Shown here: in pieces, positions 9,741 through 18,128 of the stretch
How positions within the stretch are numbered: the stretch's first letter is position 1
Layout of the letters: every line of letters begins with the position of its first letter
Virus record (IMG/VR): IMGVR_UViG_3300049825_000114
Coordinates: 1 to 42,543 of that record
Reading direction: 5' to 3' (one strand)
DNA from: a virus
Length of the DNA stretch: 42,543 nt
Translations under genes and position numbers: made by a program
The notes under the pieces: model-generated
What the model was told of the DNA's origin: nothing
Databases searched by the model: none
What the model saw: the letters and a program-made list of their open reading frames with translations, nothing else

Positions 9741-9763
9741 TTTGATGCTCTCCTATGTTGAAA

Positions 9764-9787
9764 GGGGCGAGCGTTGCCGCCCGCCCC
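9764..9787 (-). other. Intercistronic hairpin with GCAA loop
   Basis: On the minus strand ten bases (GGGGCGGGCG) pair with CGCTCGCCCC, with one G-T wobble, around a GCAA tetraloop. It sits in the gap between the 166-aa and 67-aa genes and is followed by TTTC only. It is therefore more likely an mRNA-stabilising or weak terminating hairpin than a full intrinsic terminator. Confidence 0.55.
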
Positions 9788-9817
9788 AAGGCCAATCAAG
9801 AACGCAAGCCTACCAGC

Positions 9818-10318
9818 TTACGTCCGGTCTTCCAAGACGATATACCCCGACAGCGTCCCGGCAGCGGTCGCCGCCGCCGTGAGCGTAAAGGTCACGTCGT
9901 AGTCGAGGTTCGGGTCAGCCGTCAGACCGGCGTCACCCCAGACATACTTCATAATGTTGACGATGTCGCGCTGCTCGAAAGCAAGCTCCGCTCCGATCAC
10001 GTCGGCGGCGACGAGAGACACCGCCGAGCCGTAAGCCGTCGCAAGCACCACCGCACCGCCGTCAGCGTTCGTGCGGTACAGGCCAACGTCAGCGATGGCG
10101 CCCGTGACCGCGTCGCTGAATTTCCGAATCGACAAAATTCGGTGGTCCGAGTGGACGCGCGCGACGCGGTAGGTCGAGGCAATCGAATCGCCGTTGGCGA
10201 TTTCGACAGTGAAAGGAATCACCTTCAAGCGCCCACGCATATCCTCAACGGCGGGCTTCACGGCTGGCACGGCGTCCAGGTTCGTGATGACGGCGGACTT
10301 GACGTTCACAACGGCCAT
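9818..10318 (-). CDS. Head-region structural protein, 166 aa
   Basis: Begins MAVVNVKSAVITNLDAVPAV with ATG at 10318. It is predicted mostly beta: FTVEIANGDSIASTYRVARV, then FSDAVTGAIADVGLYRTN and a threonine/alanine-rich end (YDVTFTLTAAATAAGTLSGY). It directly follows the coat gene, separated by a 12-bp hairpin, so a decoration or head-stabilising role is plausible. I did not recognise a named family. Confidence 0.6.
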   Translation of the reverse strand: MAVVNVKSAVITNLDAVPAVKPAVEDMRGRLKVIPFTVEIANGDSIASTYRVARVHSDHRILSIRKFSDAVTGAIADVGLYRTNADGGAVVLATAYGSAVSLVAADVIGAELAFEQRDIVNIMKYVWGDAGLTADPNLDYDVTFTLTAAATAAGTLSGYIVLEDRT

Positions 10319-10352
10319 TTACATTCTCCTTGATGCCCACAGCGGGCTCGTG

Positions 10353-10382
10353 AGAGGCCGGGCGTGTAACCGCCCGGCCTCT
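10353..10382 (-). terminator. Strong hairpin after the coat gene
   Basis: A perfect 12-bp stem (AGAGGCCGGGCG with its complement) encloses a six-base loop just past the coat stop codon. On the minus strand there is no T-run, so it probably attenuates read-through or protects the coat mRNA 3' end. Coat genes of T7-like phages are usually followed by such an element. Confidence 0.6.
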
Positions 10383-10387
10383 GGAGA

Positions 10388-11275
10388 TTAGGCTTCAGAG
10401 CACTTCAGTTCGATCACGCGGGCTTCTTCGACGCGCGTTGCGCCGATAGTACCCTTGACCTGACATGCCCACATATTGCGCTTGCCGGGGTCGCGGAAGA
10501 CTTCGGCGCCGAACTCTTTCCAGGTGCCAAGGTGCATCCCGCGCTTCGTCCACATCGCGCAACGACGGAAGCCGGAGCCGTCCGTCAAAAGGCGTGCAGT
10601 GCGAATCCACGTGATGCCCAGGTACCCGTCTGGCAAGACGCCAGTTCCGAGCGGCTTGTTCGGATTGTAGTCACCCGAAATCATCTGCGTTTCCTTCAGG
10701 AGGTTTGTCTCCTGAAACGCAGCCAGAGCGACGTACACCGGCTCGCCTTCATCAACAGCCTCAGCCGCGCGAAGCAACTGAAGTCCCTTGAGAAGTTTCG
10801 CCACGTTCATACCCGTGCTGCCTGTCGCACCTTCCGAGACGGAGACTTGGTTTGCAGCCGGAAATGAAGTGGTGGTCGCGCCGGTCTTGCCGGTCTTGGC
10901 GTCCGCGAAAAGCGCCTTGATGATTACGTCTTCGGTTTTGCGGGCGGCGCCAGCACCAAGAGCGCGGACGTAGGGGCTTTCCCATTCGGCCAGCGTCCGC
11001 AGCTTGTCCTCGGTGTCGATTGCCAAGGCGCGGTCGTAGTCTGTTGGGTATACCCACCGCGCATCGTGCGCGATGTCAGCGTAGTTCGTGTCGCCGTGGC
11101 GGCTCGTGACCTCTTGGAGGTCGATGGTGCCGAGTTGCTGGACGACTTGCCCGCCTTCGCCGACATACGGGGCCTCCATGACGGTCGCGCGTAGACGCGA
11201 TGTCATTTGCTGGGCCAACATGGCGACGTTACCGGAGAACTGCTGAACGAATGAGGTTGTTACGTTGACGGTCAT
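10388..11275 (-). CDS. Major capsid protein, 295 aa
   Basis: The protein begins MTVNVTTSFVQQFSGNVAML and contains the segments VVQQLGTIDLQEVTSRHGDT and ARWVYPTDYDRALAIDTEDK (about residues 44-95). These, with the downstream KTEDVIIKALFADA helix and the C-terminal KRNMWACQVKGTIGATRVEE, match the phage capsid family found in many podoviruses (Phage_capsid_2 type). It lies right after the scaffold gene, as expected. ATG 11275 has an AGGAG ribosome site. The 150-base leader is unusually rich in hairpins. Confidence 0.85.
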   Translation of the reverse strand: MTVNVTTSFVQQFSGNVAMLAQQMTSRLRATVMEAPYVGEGGQVVQQLGTIDLQEVTSRHGDTNYADIAHDARWVYPTDYDRALAIDTEDKLRTLAEWESPYVRALGAGAARKTEDVIIKALFADAKTGKTGATTTSFPAANQVSVSEGATGSTGMNVAKLLKGLQLLRAAEAVDEGEPVYVALAAFQETNLLKETQMISGDYNPNKPLGTGVLPDGYLGITWIRTARLLTDGSGFRRCAMWTKRGMHLGTWKEFGAEVFRDPGKRNMWACQVKGTIGATRVEEARVIELKCSEA

Positions 11276-11358
11276 GGACTCCTGTGTCCCTGCCTTAGAG
11301 GGTTACAGGCTTATCCTTCGTCATAGGTGCCAGCACGGGGCCTTTCGGCTTGTCCGTC

Positions 11359-11405
11359 GGCGGGCCTACGCTACGGGGCCACGGATGGCCGTATGTACGC
11401 CCGCC
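11359..11405 (-). promoter_or_regulatory. Structured leader of the coat gene
   Basis: The gap between scaffold and coat genes (11276-11425) holds no gene. On the minus strand a perfect 7-bp stem (GGCGGGC/GCCCGCC) encloses a second hairpin, TACGG pairing with CCGTA and CCA with TGG around a four-base loop. Downstream are a GCC-GAAA-GGC mini-hairpin and GCCT/AGGC pairings before the AGGAG site. The fold suggests control of coat mRNA translation or stability. No promoter of good quality was seen. Confidence 0.45.
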
Positions 11406-11425
11406 TGCCCTGCGAGGTCAAGTGC

Positions 11426-12313
11426 CTAGTCTGGATACGCCCAGCGGTGGAGTTGCCCCCACAGGTTTCTGGCCGCCATATCGCCTGAACTGTACTTTTT
11501 CTGCCACTCTTGGTCGCGGCGAAGCTCGCCGATCCGGGTTATGGCCTGCTGTGGCGTCATGGCGCCGTCGCTCCCGCCGCCGCCGCCACCACCACCCGTG
11601 AACTGCCCCTCCTTCATCCCAAGGCCGATGTTGTAGAGCATTTCGAGCGTCTCGCGCGTGCCGAGAACCTGCTCCAGCTTGTCGATTTTTTCAGGCGTGA
11701 GCTTCAGCGCGGTCGCGGCGGCGTTACCAACTTTCGTGAACTCGTCGTACTTTGCACCCTGAGCGGTCTTCAGTGCGTCAAGCTCTTGCTCCATCCTGAC
11801 CTGGAGCCCCTCGTTGCGCTCGTTGGCAACTTTGACGCCGTGATCTTGGAACCAAGCAGCGAGAGCGTTGGCCTGCTTGTCTCCGAGCCCGGCCTTGTGC
11901 GCAGCCTCCTTAAACCCGCCGACGAAATCCTTGTCGAAGTTATCCGGCAGCTTCAGCGTATACTTGTCAGGCGCGTCTGGGCGACCTACAACCTTGAATA
12001 GCGCATCCCACCCTTGCTGGTCTGCATCCCCCTTTGGTAGCGCAATCTTCTCGGAGCCGAGCGCCTTCTCAGCGTTGGCGTATGCGTCCAGCACGACGCC
12101 GATAGGCGTTTGATCCCCCCATGATTTTTTCTGGAGCAGTGCCGTTTGATGCTCGTTGATCCCCTGCGCCCACGCAGGAGCTTTGAACCCGCCGCCACCG
12201 CCAGCGGCAGCGGCAGCAGCGGCAGCAGCGGCGGCTTCATCGCCAGGCTCAACTGAGCACATTGACGGCGGAGTATACATAGAGCCATTCAACCACCGAT
12301 TACGGAATATCAT
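11426..12313 (-). CDS. Capsid scaffold protein, 295 aa
   Basis: I place the start at ATG 12313, with GAGG seven bases upstream and 14 bases of overlap with the previous gene. The upstream part contains an Ala run followed by five Gly (about residues 27-42). Helical, acidic regions follow: GWDALFKVVGRPDAPDKYTL, then LTPEKIDKLEQVLGTRETLEMLYNIGLGM. A Gly linker leads to a basic C-terminal helix (IGELRRDQEWQKKY), the usual coat-binding end of scaffolds. The KVVGRPDAPDKYTL motif is common in podovirus scaffolds. It lies immediately before the coat gene. Confidence 0.85.
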   Translation of the reverse strand: MIFRNRWLNGSMYTPPSMCSVEPGDEAAAAAAAAAAAGGGGGFKAPAWAQGINEHQTALLQKKSWGDQTPIGVVLDAYANAEKALGSEKIALPKGDADQQGWDALFKVVGRPDAPDKYTLKLPDNFDKDFVGGFKEAAHKAGLGDKQANALAAWFQDHGVKVANERNEGLQVRMEQELDALKTAQGAKYDEFTKVGNAAATALKLTPEKIDKLEQVLGTRETLEMLYNIGLGMKEGQFTGGGGGGGGSDGAMTPQQAITRIGELRRDQEWQKKYSSGDMAARNLWGQLHRWAYPD

Positions 12314-12596
12314 TTTCAACCTCGTCCTGTTTGACTTGTTCGTAGAGCCGCCGAACGTCGGCATCACTGAGGTGTACGTGCGCCATCAAGCGCAACCATA
12401 CCTCACGCCGCCCCTCTGCGATGTATATACCATACTTGTCGTCCTTGGAGTAAGACGATTTTTCGGCGTGGCAGAACCTCTTGAGGTCGGTGAGCACGCG
12501 CTCTTGCTGAGCTTTCGTTGCGTCCCCAAGAAACACAGCCTGATACGCCTCGACGCGGCGGCGGAAAATCCACCCCCACATATGAGACAGCGCCAT
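12300..12596 (-). CDS. Bbp19-like phage protein, 98 aa
   Basis: ATG 12596 overlaps the upstream stop (TGATG), after a GGAGG site. The core AYQAVFLGDATKAQQERVLTDLKRFC (residues about 17-42) and AEGRREVWLRLMAHVHLSD match a small family known from Bordetella phage BPP-1 and other podoviruses, encoded near the scaffold. Function is unknown. Its steady position between portal-associated genes and scaffold suggests head assembly. Confidence 0.65.
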   Translation of the reverse strand: MALSHMWGWIFRRRVEAYQAVFLGDATKAQQERVLTDLKRFCHAEKSSYSKDDKYGIYIAEGRREVWLRLMAHVHLSDADVRRLYEQVKQDEVENDIP

Positions 12597-13411
12597 CAAT
12601 CCTCCGAAAGCAGGGCAGCGAGCAACGCGATGAAGTCGCCATCATCACCCGAGCGGCGGGTGTTTGGCAAGCTGAAGCTGGCGATTTTCTTAACGCCGAT
12701 GTTCTTTATTTTGTGTCGCGGCCTGTATTCGTACCGGGCCTGCTCGACCCTGATAGGTGTACCTGTCGGCTTAACCTTCAGGCTGATCTTGCGCGGCTCA
12801 GGGCCAACATGCTTTACGGGCAGCTTCTCTGGCGGCTTCCGTGGCGTGTGACCCATGCCGGGCCAACCGCCCGCCCCGCCCGTTCCGTCATCTGGCGGCG
12901 GGGCTGGCGGGACAACTGGCGGGAGGTCGTCTAGCGGCAGCAAGCCCCCAACAACCCTATCGTACACCTTCGCATCGTACCGAGTGATGTCGAATAGCGT
13001 TGGGACGTAGTCGTCTACAGCTACAGCCGCGTCCGTGAACGGCTGCGCGAAGAATGTAACGGCAACCTTGCGCTGAGGCTTGAACGCAACCGGCTGAGAT
13101 GGCGCCCACGGATCGGGCCACGGCTGGCCTGGCTGAGACGGCCTTGCTCGAACGGGTGCGCGCCAAACCGTCGGCAACACAGGCAACCACACATCAGGAA
13201 GCGTGGCGACCGGCTGAGGTGTCGCGAGTCTTTTAAGAGGCCGGTACGTTTGCGGCAGCGACGGAGCGTCGCCGCCGACAGTATCCGGCTGGTTCGGCTG
13301 CTGTACGTTAAATCGTATACGAACGGACGCCTTGATGGCGCCGGGCTGGCTCAATACGTATACATCCGCCGCTGGCGGTGCGACCGTTACAAACCTTAGT
13401 AGTAGCGACAC
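12596..13411 (-). CDS. Proline-rich virion-region protein, 271 aa
   Basis: Starts MSLLLRFVTVAPPAADVYVL. A central low-complexity part is dense in proline and tryptophan (for example RARPSQPGQPWPDPWAPSQP and LPPVVPPAPPPDDGTGGAGG). The C-terminus is basic (PRKISLKVKPTG, RYEYRPRHKIKNIGVKK) and ends in a hydrophobic helix (FIALLAALLSED). It lies in the head gene block between a 220-aa protein and the Bbp19-like gene. I do not recognise the family. The composition suggests an extended linker or surface protein. Confidence 0.6.
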   Translation of the reverse strand: MSLLLRFVTVAPPAADVYVLSQPGAIKASVRIRFNVQQPNQPDTVGGDAPSLPQTYRPLKRLATPQPVATLPDVWLPVLPTVWRAPVRARPSQPGQPWPDPWAPSQPVAFKPQRKVAVTFFAQPFTDAAVAVDDYVPTLFDITRYDAKVYDRVVGGLLPLDDLPPVVPPAPPPDDGTGGAGGWPGMGHTPRKPPEKLPVKHVGPEPRKISLKVKPTGTPIRVEQARYEYRPRHKIKNIGVKKIASFSLPNTRRSGDDGDFIALLAALLSED

Positions 13412-13414
13412 GGC

Positions 13415-14077
13415 CTAGAACGCCGTCACTTCGGCCCAAGCGAAGTCGATGAACCACGTGATGCCGTAGGATGTCACGTTCAAGACGCGGTTCTCGACGA
13501 TCAGCCCTTCATTCTGCGCGAAGACAAAGGGGTGCGTGCCGTTGACATCGTCCATGCAATCCAGCGGCCCCCACTGGGACGCTGTGCCGATTGCCGCCGC
13601 GACGTTGTAGGGCAGCGTGGCAAAAGCCTGCGTGTCCTTGGTCAGCGTGCCGCCGGTCATTCCGGCAGCCGCGCCCGCCAACGTCAGATGCCGCACCGCC
13701 GCGCCGCCAGGGTAGGCCGCCATCGAGGCGCGCTTGACCGAACTGACCGGCGTCACCGTGTTGACCGTATCCACAGCCGAAAAGCCGGTGACGCGGTATG
13801 CGTCGATTGAGTTTTCTTGCGCCGTCCCGGCAACCGTCTGAAGCGCGCGCAGCGTTAGCCGCGTCGGAATGATCAGGTTCGTCGCGTGCGTGTTGCGTAT
13901 CTCAAACAGCCGAGAGTTCGCCGCCTGCGCCGCCGTCGAGTTGATCCGAACAGTGGTCCGGTAGTGACCGAGCGATCCGTATTCGAGCGGCTTGATGTGT
14001 GTGTGGGTGGCTTTGAACGTATTGCCGCCGACATCTTGAGCAATACCCGACACCGAACCGACGATTTGAACTGGCAT
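13415..14077 (-). CDS. Head-region structural protein, 220 aa
   Basis: Starts MPVQIVGSVSGIAQDVGGNT, with a beta-rich sequence (YRTTVRINSTAAQAANSRLFEIRN and NLIIPTRLTLRALQTVAGTA) and a C-terminal aromatic strand (YGITWFIDFAWAEVTAF). It is one of three consecutive small beta proteins between portal and scaffold. They resemble one another in style (a repeated style of RINS.../RNTHA strands) and probably are decoration or head-fibre proteins. No family recognised. Confidence 0.6.
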   Translation of the reverse strand: MPVQIVGSVSGIAQDVGGNTFKATHTHIKPLEYGSLGHYRTTVRINSTAAQAANSRLFEIRNTHATNLIIPTRLTLRALQTVAGTAQENSIDAYRVTGFSAVDTVNTVTPVSSVKRASMAAYPGGAAVRHLTLAGAAAGMTGGTLTKDTQAFATLPYNVAAAIGTASQWGPLDCMDDVNGTHPFVFAQNEGLIVENRVLNVTSYGITWFIDFAWAEVTAF

Positions 14078-14086
14078 GACTATCTC

Positions 14087-14395
14087 CTACTGGTTCCAGA
14101 CCCAGGCAATGTTCCATTTACCGTATACGCGAAATGCGTTACCGGCAAAGCGGCCCTCGAATGTGGAGAAACCCTGCACCGAAAACCCGACGCCTGCAAC
14201 AACGTCACGGGCGACAACCTTGAACGACTCCACAACGTGCTCGTCCGCGCTGTGGTCCGTGGTGGCGGCTGGAAAAACCCACGCCTCGACAAGGGCCGCC
14301 GCACCGATTGCGGCGTCCGCGACGGCAACGGTCGCCGTATCAGTTCCAGGGAACGCACCGAAGTCGAGTGTGGCGGTGCCCTGATTACCGGCCAC
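14087..14395 (-). CDS. Head-region structural protein, 102 aa
   Basis: Starts MAGNQGTATLDFGAFPGTDT and continues with ATVAVADAAIGAAALVEAWV and HVVESFKVVARDVVAGVGFS. This pattern of a short beta-sandwich is seen in many small phage virion proteins and in appendage domains of larger phage fibre proteins. It lies three bases from the preceding 148-aa gene. Function inferred only as virion-associated. Confidence 0.6.
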   Translation of the reverse strand: MAGNQGTATLDFGAFPGTDTATVAVADAAIGAAALVEAWVFPAATTDHSADEHVVESFKVVARDVVAGVGFSVQGFSTFEGRFAGNAFRVYGKWNIAWVWNQ

Positions 14396-14398
14396 GAC

Positions 14399-14845
14399 TT
14401 AGTCCTCGCGGACGTGGAAGTGGAAGCTAACGCTACCGGCGACGACGATGGGCCGGAACGAAAGCTGCTCGCTGTTGCGCGCTTCGATTTCCTGCTCGTA
14501 GTCGGACGGACGCCAGATGAAGTTTCCGCCTTGATCCCGGAACGGAAGAATGATCAGCGGGTCGCCAGACAACGTCGGCGCTACCGCATACGTGGTGAAA
14601 TTCGTGAACGCGGGTGCCGCAGGCAACTCCGTGTGAGGTATCTTCGTCGGCGTCAGCGCTCCGCCCGGCGTCGTGCCACCCGTCGATCTGTACACCGCCA
14701 TCGCGATTGCCGACGTTGTGGCGCCAACTCCGCCGACCACGATTTCACGGATGTTCAGGCGCCGCGACGCGGCGGCCACCAGCGTCAGCACGTCGGTTGA
14801 CACCACCAGCGCCACACTGTTCCTGGATAGACCCCAAAGAGCCAT
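14399..14845 (-). CDS. Head-region structural protein, 148 aa
   Basis: Starts MALWGLSRNSVALVVSTDVL. The region ASRRLNIREIVVGGVGATTSAIAMAVYRST (about residues 26-55) and the end SEQLSFRPIVVAGSVSFHFH suggest a compact beta-sandwich. The ribosome site is AGGAG, with a GTATAC palindrome between it and the ATG. It is the first gene after the portal. Role unknown, presumed virion. Confidence 0.6.
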   Translation of the reverse strand: MALWGLSRNSVALVVSTDVLTLVAAASRRLNIREIVVGGVGATTSAIAMAVYRSTGGTTPGGALTPTKIPHTELPAAPAFTNFTTYAVAPTLSGDPLIILPFRDQGGNFIWRPSDYEQEIEARNSEQLSFRPIVVAGSVSFHFHVRED

Positions 14846-14855
14846 TGTATACCTC

Positions 14856-16541
14856 CTAGCCCTTCAGGGCTTGCCTCATCTGACGAACTGCCTGCCCGAG
14901 CGCCGCGTCCGGGCCGGACTCTGATCTAATCTGCCCGGCTTTCGCCGAACTTTCAACTGCCTGCGCCAAGCCTGGCGCCGCCTCGGTCGCGGCCTGCACT
15001 GCCTGCTGCTGCGCACGCTGCTTGCGGATAGCCTCAACACCCTCATCACTGCGAAGCATCCGGCGCGGCATCCCATTGATTTCCGCGAGAATGAGTAGCG
15101 TCTCGTCACCGTCGATCCGGTCCAGGATCGACGGGTTTGCCTGGGCGAGAGGTGTGATCGCGTCAACGGTCCTCAGAAAGCCAACTGCCTCTTCGGCGCG
15201 CATGGCGCGGGCAAGCGGGCTCTCGTATACCATCGTGTAGCTGAACCCGGCCTCCCGAATTTCCGGCGGCGGCGGCGGGAGCTTGCGGTGATACGAGAGC
15301 AGCGAAAGCTCGCGCTCAACCATCGGCCCCAGAGCCTCACTCTGCTGACGCCCCATCGTTGGCGCCAGTAGGGCGCCCTTCTCCTGAGCGCGCTCCATAA
15401 CCTCTGTGGCCGTCATGCGCGGCGTCTCAACGAGTATCTGAAACAGCGTCACGAGAAACGCATCGTTGACCGTCTTGCGACGCTGCTCCATGTGATCGAG
15501 CCCTATCTCGATCATCGAGCCGGAGCGCATCGGCTTCACAAGCTCTGTGCCGTCACCACTCAAGCCGCCGACGTTGATCGCGTTCGGCTGAAGCTGCACC
15601 TTGGTCAGAACGCCGTCGTCGGAAACCAAAAGCGGCGGCTCCGTGATCCTGTGTATCTGCCGGATCATCGACTTCGACATTGAATTGAGCATCTTCACGT
15701 CGCTGAGCACCAACATCGCTGGCGATCTGCCGTATATCTCGCCAGGCGCCGTCACATAGCGGCCAATCGAGTACGGAAACTTCAGATAGCCGCTCTCCTC
15801 AACGATAAAGCTGTCGTCCTTGAGCATGTATACGCAACGAAACGGCATATTCTTGCCGGGCACCTTCGCGTTGTAGTCCTCGGTCGGCAGCGTGGCGTGA
15901 ATAACCGTAATTTCTTTCTCTGGTGTCTGCTCCAGAATTTTGAGCGTCTTCTCGTTGAGGTTCTCCGCGCCGAAGCGCTGACGTAGCTGCCGAGCCGTAT
16001 ACGGAAACTCTCGATGCAGCGTGTCAACGATGCCCTGGTGGTTCTCAGCCATGTAGCACTGACCGAGCGGTAGAGACTTGTACCGCAGGTTCGTGTCGTA
16101 GTCGTCGGTGAATAGGACTGAGGTTCCAAGCGAGCCCAGCGACAGATAGCACTCGTGCTGATTTGAAGCGTAGTTCGCGTGGTTCGAGTACCTCTCGTCA
16201 AAGAGCGCCTGCGTAACGTCTTCGTACCAGGCTCCGACGCGCTGTTTGCGCATGAGAGAGCGATCCGACGACCTCAAGCTGTGCCAGCGGGACGTGCGCG
16301 GCGTCAGGATGCTCTCGACGGCGGCGGCGAAGCGCTCAAGAGCCAGAGGCGCCGTGCTGTCGTACAGTCGCCCCTCGCGGTTCTCACCGGGAGACTTCTT
16401 CATACCGAACAGATCGTCAAGGCGAGGGATAACAAACGCCGCGATCTGACTCCAGTATGCCTCATATGGGCGCCGAAGTTCGGCAAGCTCGTCGTGGCGA
16501 CGCTTTAGCGCTTGGGCCTTCTTTGTGATTGGCTCCACCAC
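14856..16541 (-). CDS. Portal (head-tail connector), 561 aa
   Basis: The protein is of the T7 gp8-like connector family. It opens with KAQALKRRHDELAELRRPYE and WSQIAAFVIPR, then has ENREGRLYDSTAPLALERFA and SILTPRTSRWHSL (about residues 50-90). A C-terminal helix-rich domain contains ETPRMTATEVMERAQEKGA and GALLAPTMGRQQSEALGPMV. These are well-conserved connector motifs. A GTG start at 16541 with GGAGG upstream fits best. It forms the dodecameric DNA gate between head and tail. Confidence 0.92.
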   Translation of the reverse strand: MVEPITKKAQALKRRHDELAELRRPYEAYWSQIAAFVIPRLDDLFGMKKSPGENREGRLYDSTAPLALERFAAAVESILTPRTSRWHSLRSSDRSLMRKQRVGAWYEDVTQALFDERYSNHANYASNQHECYLSLGSLGTSVLFTDDYDTNLRYKSLPLGQCYMAENHQGIVDTLHREFPYTARQLRQRFGAENLNEKTLKILEQTPEKEITVIHATLPTEDYNAKVPGKNMPFRCVYMLKDDSFIVEESGYLKFPYSIGRYVTAPGEIYGRSPAMLVLSDVKMLNSMSKSMIRQIHRITEPPLLVSDDGVLTKVQLQPNAINVGGLSGDGTELVKPMRSGSMIEIGLDHMEQRRKTVNDAFLVTLFQILVETPRMTATEVMERAQEKGALLAPTMGRQQSEALGPMVERELSLLSYHRKLPPPPPEIREAGFSYTMVYESPLARAMRAEEAVGFLRTVDAITPLAQANPSILDRIDGDETLLILAEINGMPRRMLRSDEGVEAIRKQRAQQQAVQAATEAAPGLAQAVESSAKAGQIRSESGPDAALGQAVRQMRQALKG

Positions 16542-16907
16542 TCAGTCCTCCAACCTTCCGCGTAGCTTGGTGCCAGAGCCAATGACTGCCAAGCTCTGTT
16601 CAATCATGTCCAGGCGTTTTTCGTGGTCGGCGATCCGCTGATCCCTAAGTGTGAAATCTGCGGCGGCCTGAGAACCTCTGTATCGGTCCTCCGAGCCGCT
16701 CTGCGTGCGAAGCTCAAGCAGGGCAACGGACGTTTTGATCGTCGCCAGGTCGTCGGTCATCTTAATCTGCGACACCCACATCCCAGCCGCCAGCGCCACA
16801 ACTAGAGGTATACCTACGATCTGCATGACGCGCGCAAGCATGAACTGCCACGCGGCCTCCGGGAAAGCTTTCGGTGCGTACACTCGTTTGCGCCTCGGGG
16901 CGGTCAT
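16542..16907 (-). CDS. Membrane protein with coiled coil, 121 aa
   Basis: ATG 16907 overlaps the upstream stop (ATGA). After a basic N-terminus (APRRKRVYAPK) comes one membrane segment (MQIVGIPLVVALAAGMWVS, about residues 28-46). A helical region follows (MTDDLATIKTSVALLELRTQ ... RDQRIADHEKRLDMIEQSLA). This N-in membrane helix plus coiled coil resembles phage holin-associated or XhlA-like small proteins. An alternative is a virion protein, since it lies between a fibre-like gene and the portal. Confidence 0.6.
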   Translation of the reverse strand: MTAPRRKRVYAPKAFPEAAWQFMLARVMQIVGIPLVVALAAGMWVSQIKMTDDLATIKTSVALLELRTQSGSEDRYRGSQAAADFTLRDQRIADHEKRLDMIEQSLAVIGSGTKLRGRLED

Positions 16908-18124
16908 AGCGTGGCCCGCCTCAGGAACTCATTCGACTTGCGCTCCGGCCAGTAGTCGAGGCGGCGGATGTGGCCAAATAAATGATCTAAGGCGACTCGT
17001 TGCCCTAGTCGGAGCGTTGTTACGGTCGGCAGTGTAACAGTCGCATCAGTCTGAAGTGCTGTAACATCGGACGCCGACACACCATCATTCAGCGTGTACG
17101 CTATTGCGACCTTAAACGCCGATGAAGCAGTAACAGCAGCGTGTGCCGTTTGCATCTGTACCGCGCCCCCGTCAACGATTAACCCTCTCATTGCATCGGC
17201 GGCTGGCCCATCGCGGTAGAACAAAATTCGTTCATTGGTCGTACCATCATCTATATTTACAATAATCTCGCCGGTAGCGGAAGCCGTGCTGGGCGCCGTT
17301 CGTCCTTCAACATACAACGTGCCAGCTGTAGCACTAAATTCCGCACCAAGAACACGAGATGGGACATCGGCCGCCCGCGCCACACCAGCCGCAGTCGTCT
17401 GGATTGTGCTCGATGCGAACGCACCAGCTTCAAATTGAGCGCCCCAGACATCAACGGCGTCACCATTCGTGACGATACGGATGCCGACACTAGGATTGAG
17501 CGTACTCAAATGCGGACAAGCGAATTTCGTCCATAGCGTCGTGACAGCCTGCGTTGTCCATGTGACGCCGGTATCTTGCGTGATGTCGATATTGCCAGCC
17601 CCGGTGCGCCGCTTGATCCATATGCTAAACGTGCTGTCGGCTGCGGCTTCGACAAAGGCTTGTAATGTCGTCGCGTTTCCAGCCGTTGCGGTCAGCGTGG
17701 TAGCCGAGTTTGCAACACCGTCCGGCCCCGTTGCCGTCTTGACCGTCGTCGTCGTCGCTTTGATCCATGCAACATTGGTCATGTCGTTGGATTGCAGGCA
17801 TCGATTGGTGCGCGCGCCCTCAATTAGCAGGCCACGCACATTGCCGTTGGCGTCGAACTCACGGCGCTTTGCGTTCGTCACACTTGGGATCAACAGCCCG
17901 GAAGGGCCGAGATACATCGAAAGATTGTCGCCAGTGAACGTGAACAGCGACTCGAAGGAACCAGCAACCGGCGATGCTCCTGGCGCCTTCGTGTAGTACC
18001 TATCAGCCACGAAGTCGAGACTTATACCGTCGTGGTATACAGCCTGGCGCCCTGCCGCAATATCGCTTTCCCTGAACGCGAGCGGAAACGCCAACGGCTT
18101 CCCGAGGGGAAACTGAAGGCTCAT
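16904..18124 (-). CDS. Fibre/appendage-like structural protein, 406 aa
   Basis: I prefer ATG 18124 with GGAG seven bases upstream; a GTG three bases earlier is possible. The part GLLIEGARTNRCLQSNDMTN (about residue 98 on) is a motif shared by many phage appendage and minor structural proteins with a LamG/carbohydrate-binding-like domain (W/FSIWIKRRTGAG, about 170). The C-terminal domain (RTAPSTASATGEIIVNIDDG ... LGQRVALDHLFGHIRRLDYWP) has the usual concanavalin-like strands. It sits between terminase and portal, an odd place for a fibre, so it may be a head fibre. It looks richer in A+T than flanking genes. Confidence 0.65.
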   Translation of the reverse strand: MSLQFPLGKPLAFPLAFRESDIAAGRQAVYHDGISLDFVADRYYTKAPGASPVAGSFESLFTFTGDNLSMYLGPSGLLIPSVTNAKRREFDANGNVRGLLIEGARTNRCLQSNDMTNVAWIKATTTTVKTATGPDGVANSATTLTATAGNATTLQAFVEAAADSTFSIWIKRRTGAGNIDITQDTGVTWTTQAVTTLWTKFACPHLSTLNPSVGIRIVTNGDAVDVWGAQFEAGAFASSTIQTTAAGVARAADVPSRVLGAEFSATAGTLYVEGRTAPSTASATGEIIVNIDDGTTNERILFYRDGPAADAMRGLIVDGGAVQMQTAHAAVTASSAFKVAIAYTLNDGVSASDVTALQTDATVTLPTVTTLRLGQRVALDHLFGHIRRLDYWPERKSNEFLRRATL

Positions 18125-18128
18125 CACC

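Noticed and set aside
12189-12240. Ala/Gly-codon run in the scaffold gene as a tandem repeat element
   Set aside because: It is a low-complexity linker inside a coding region with no sign of mobility.
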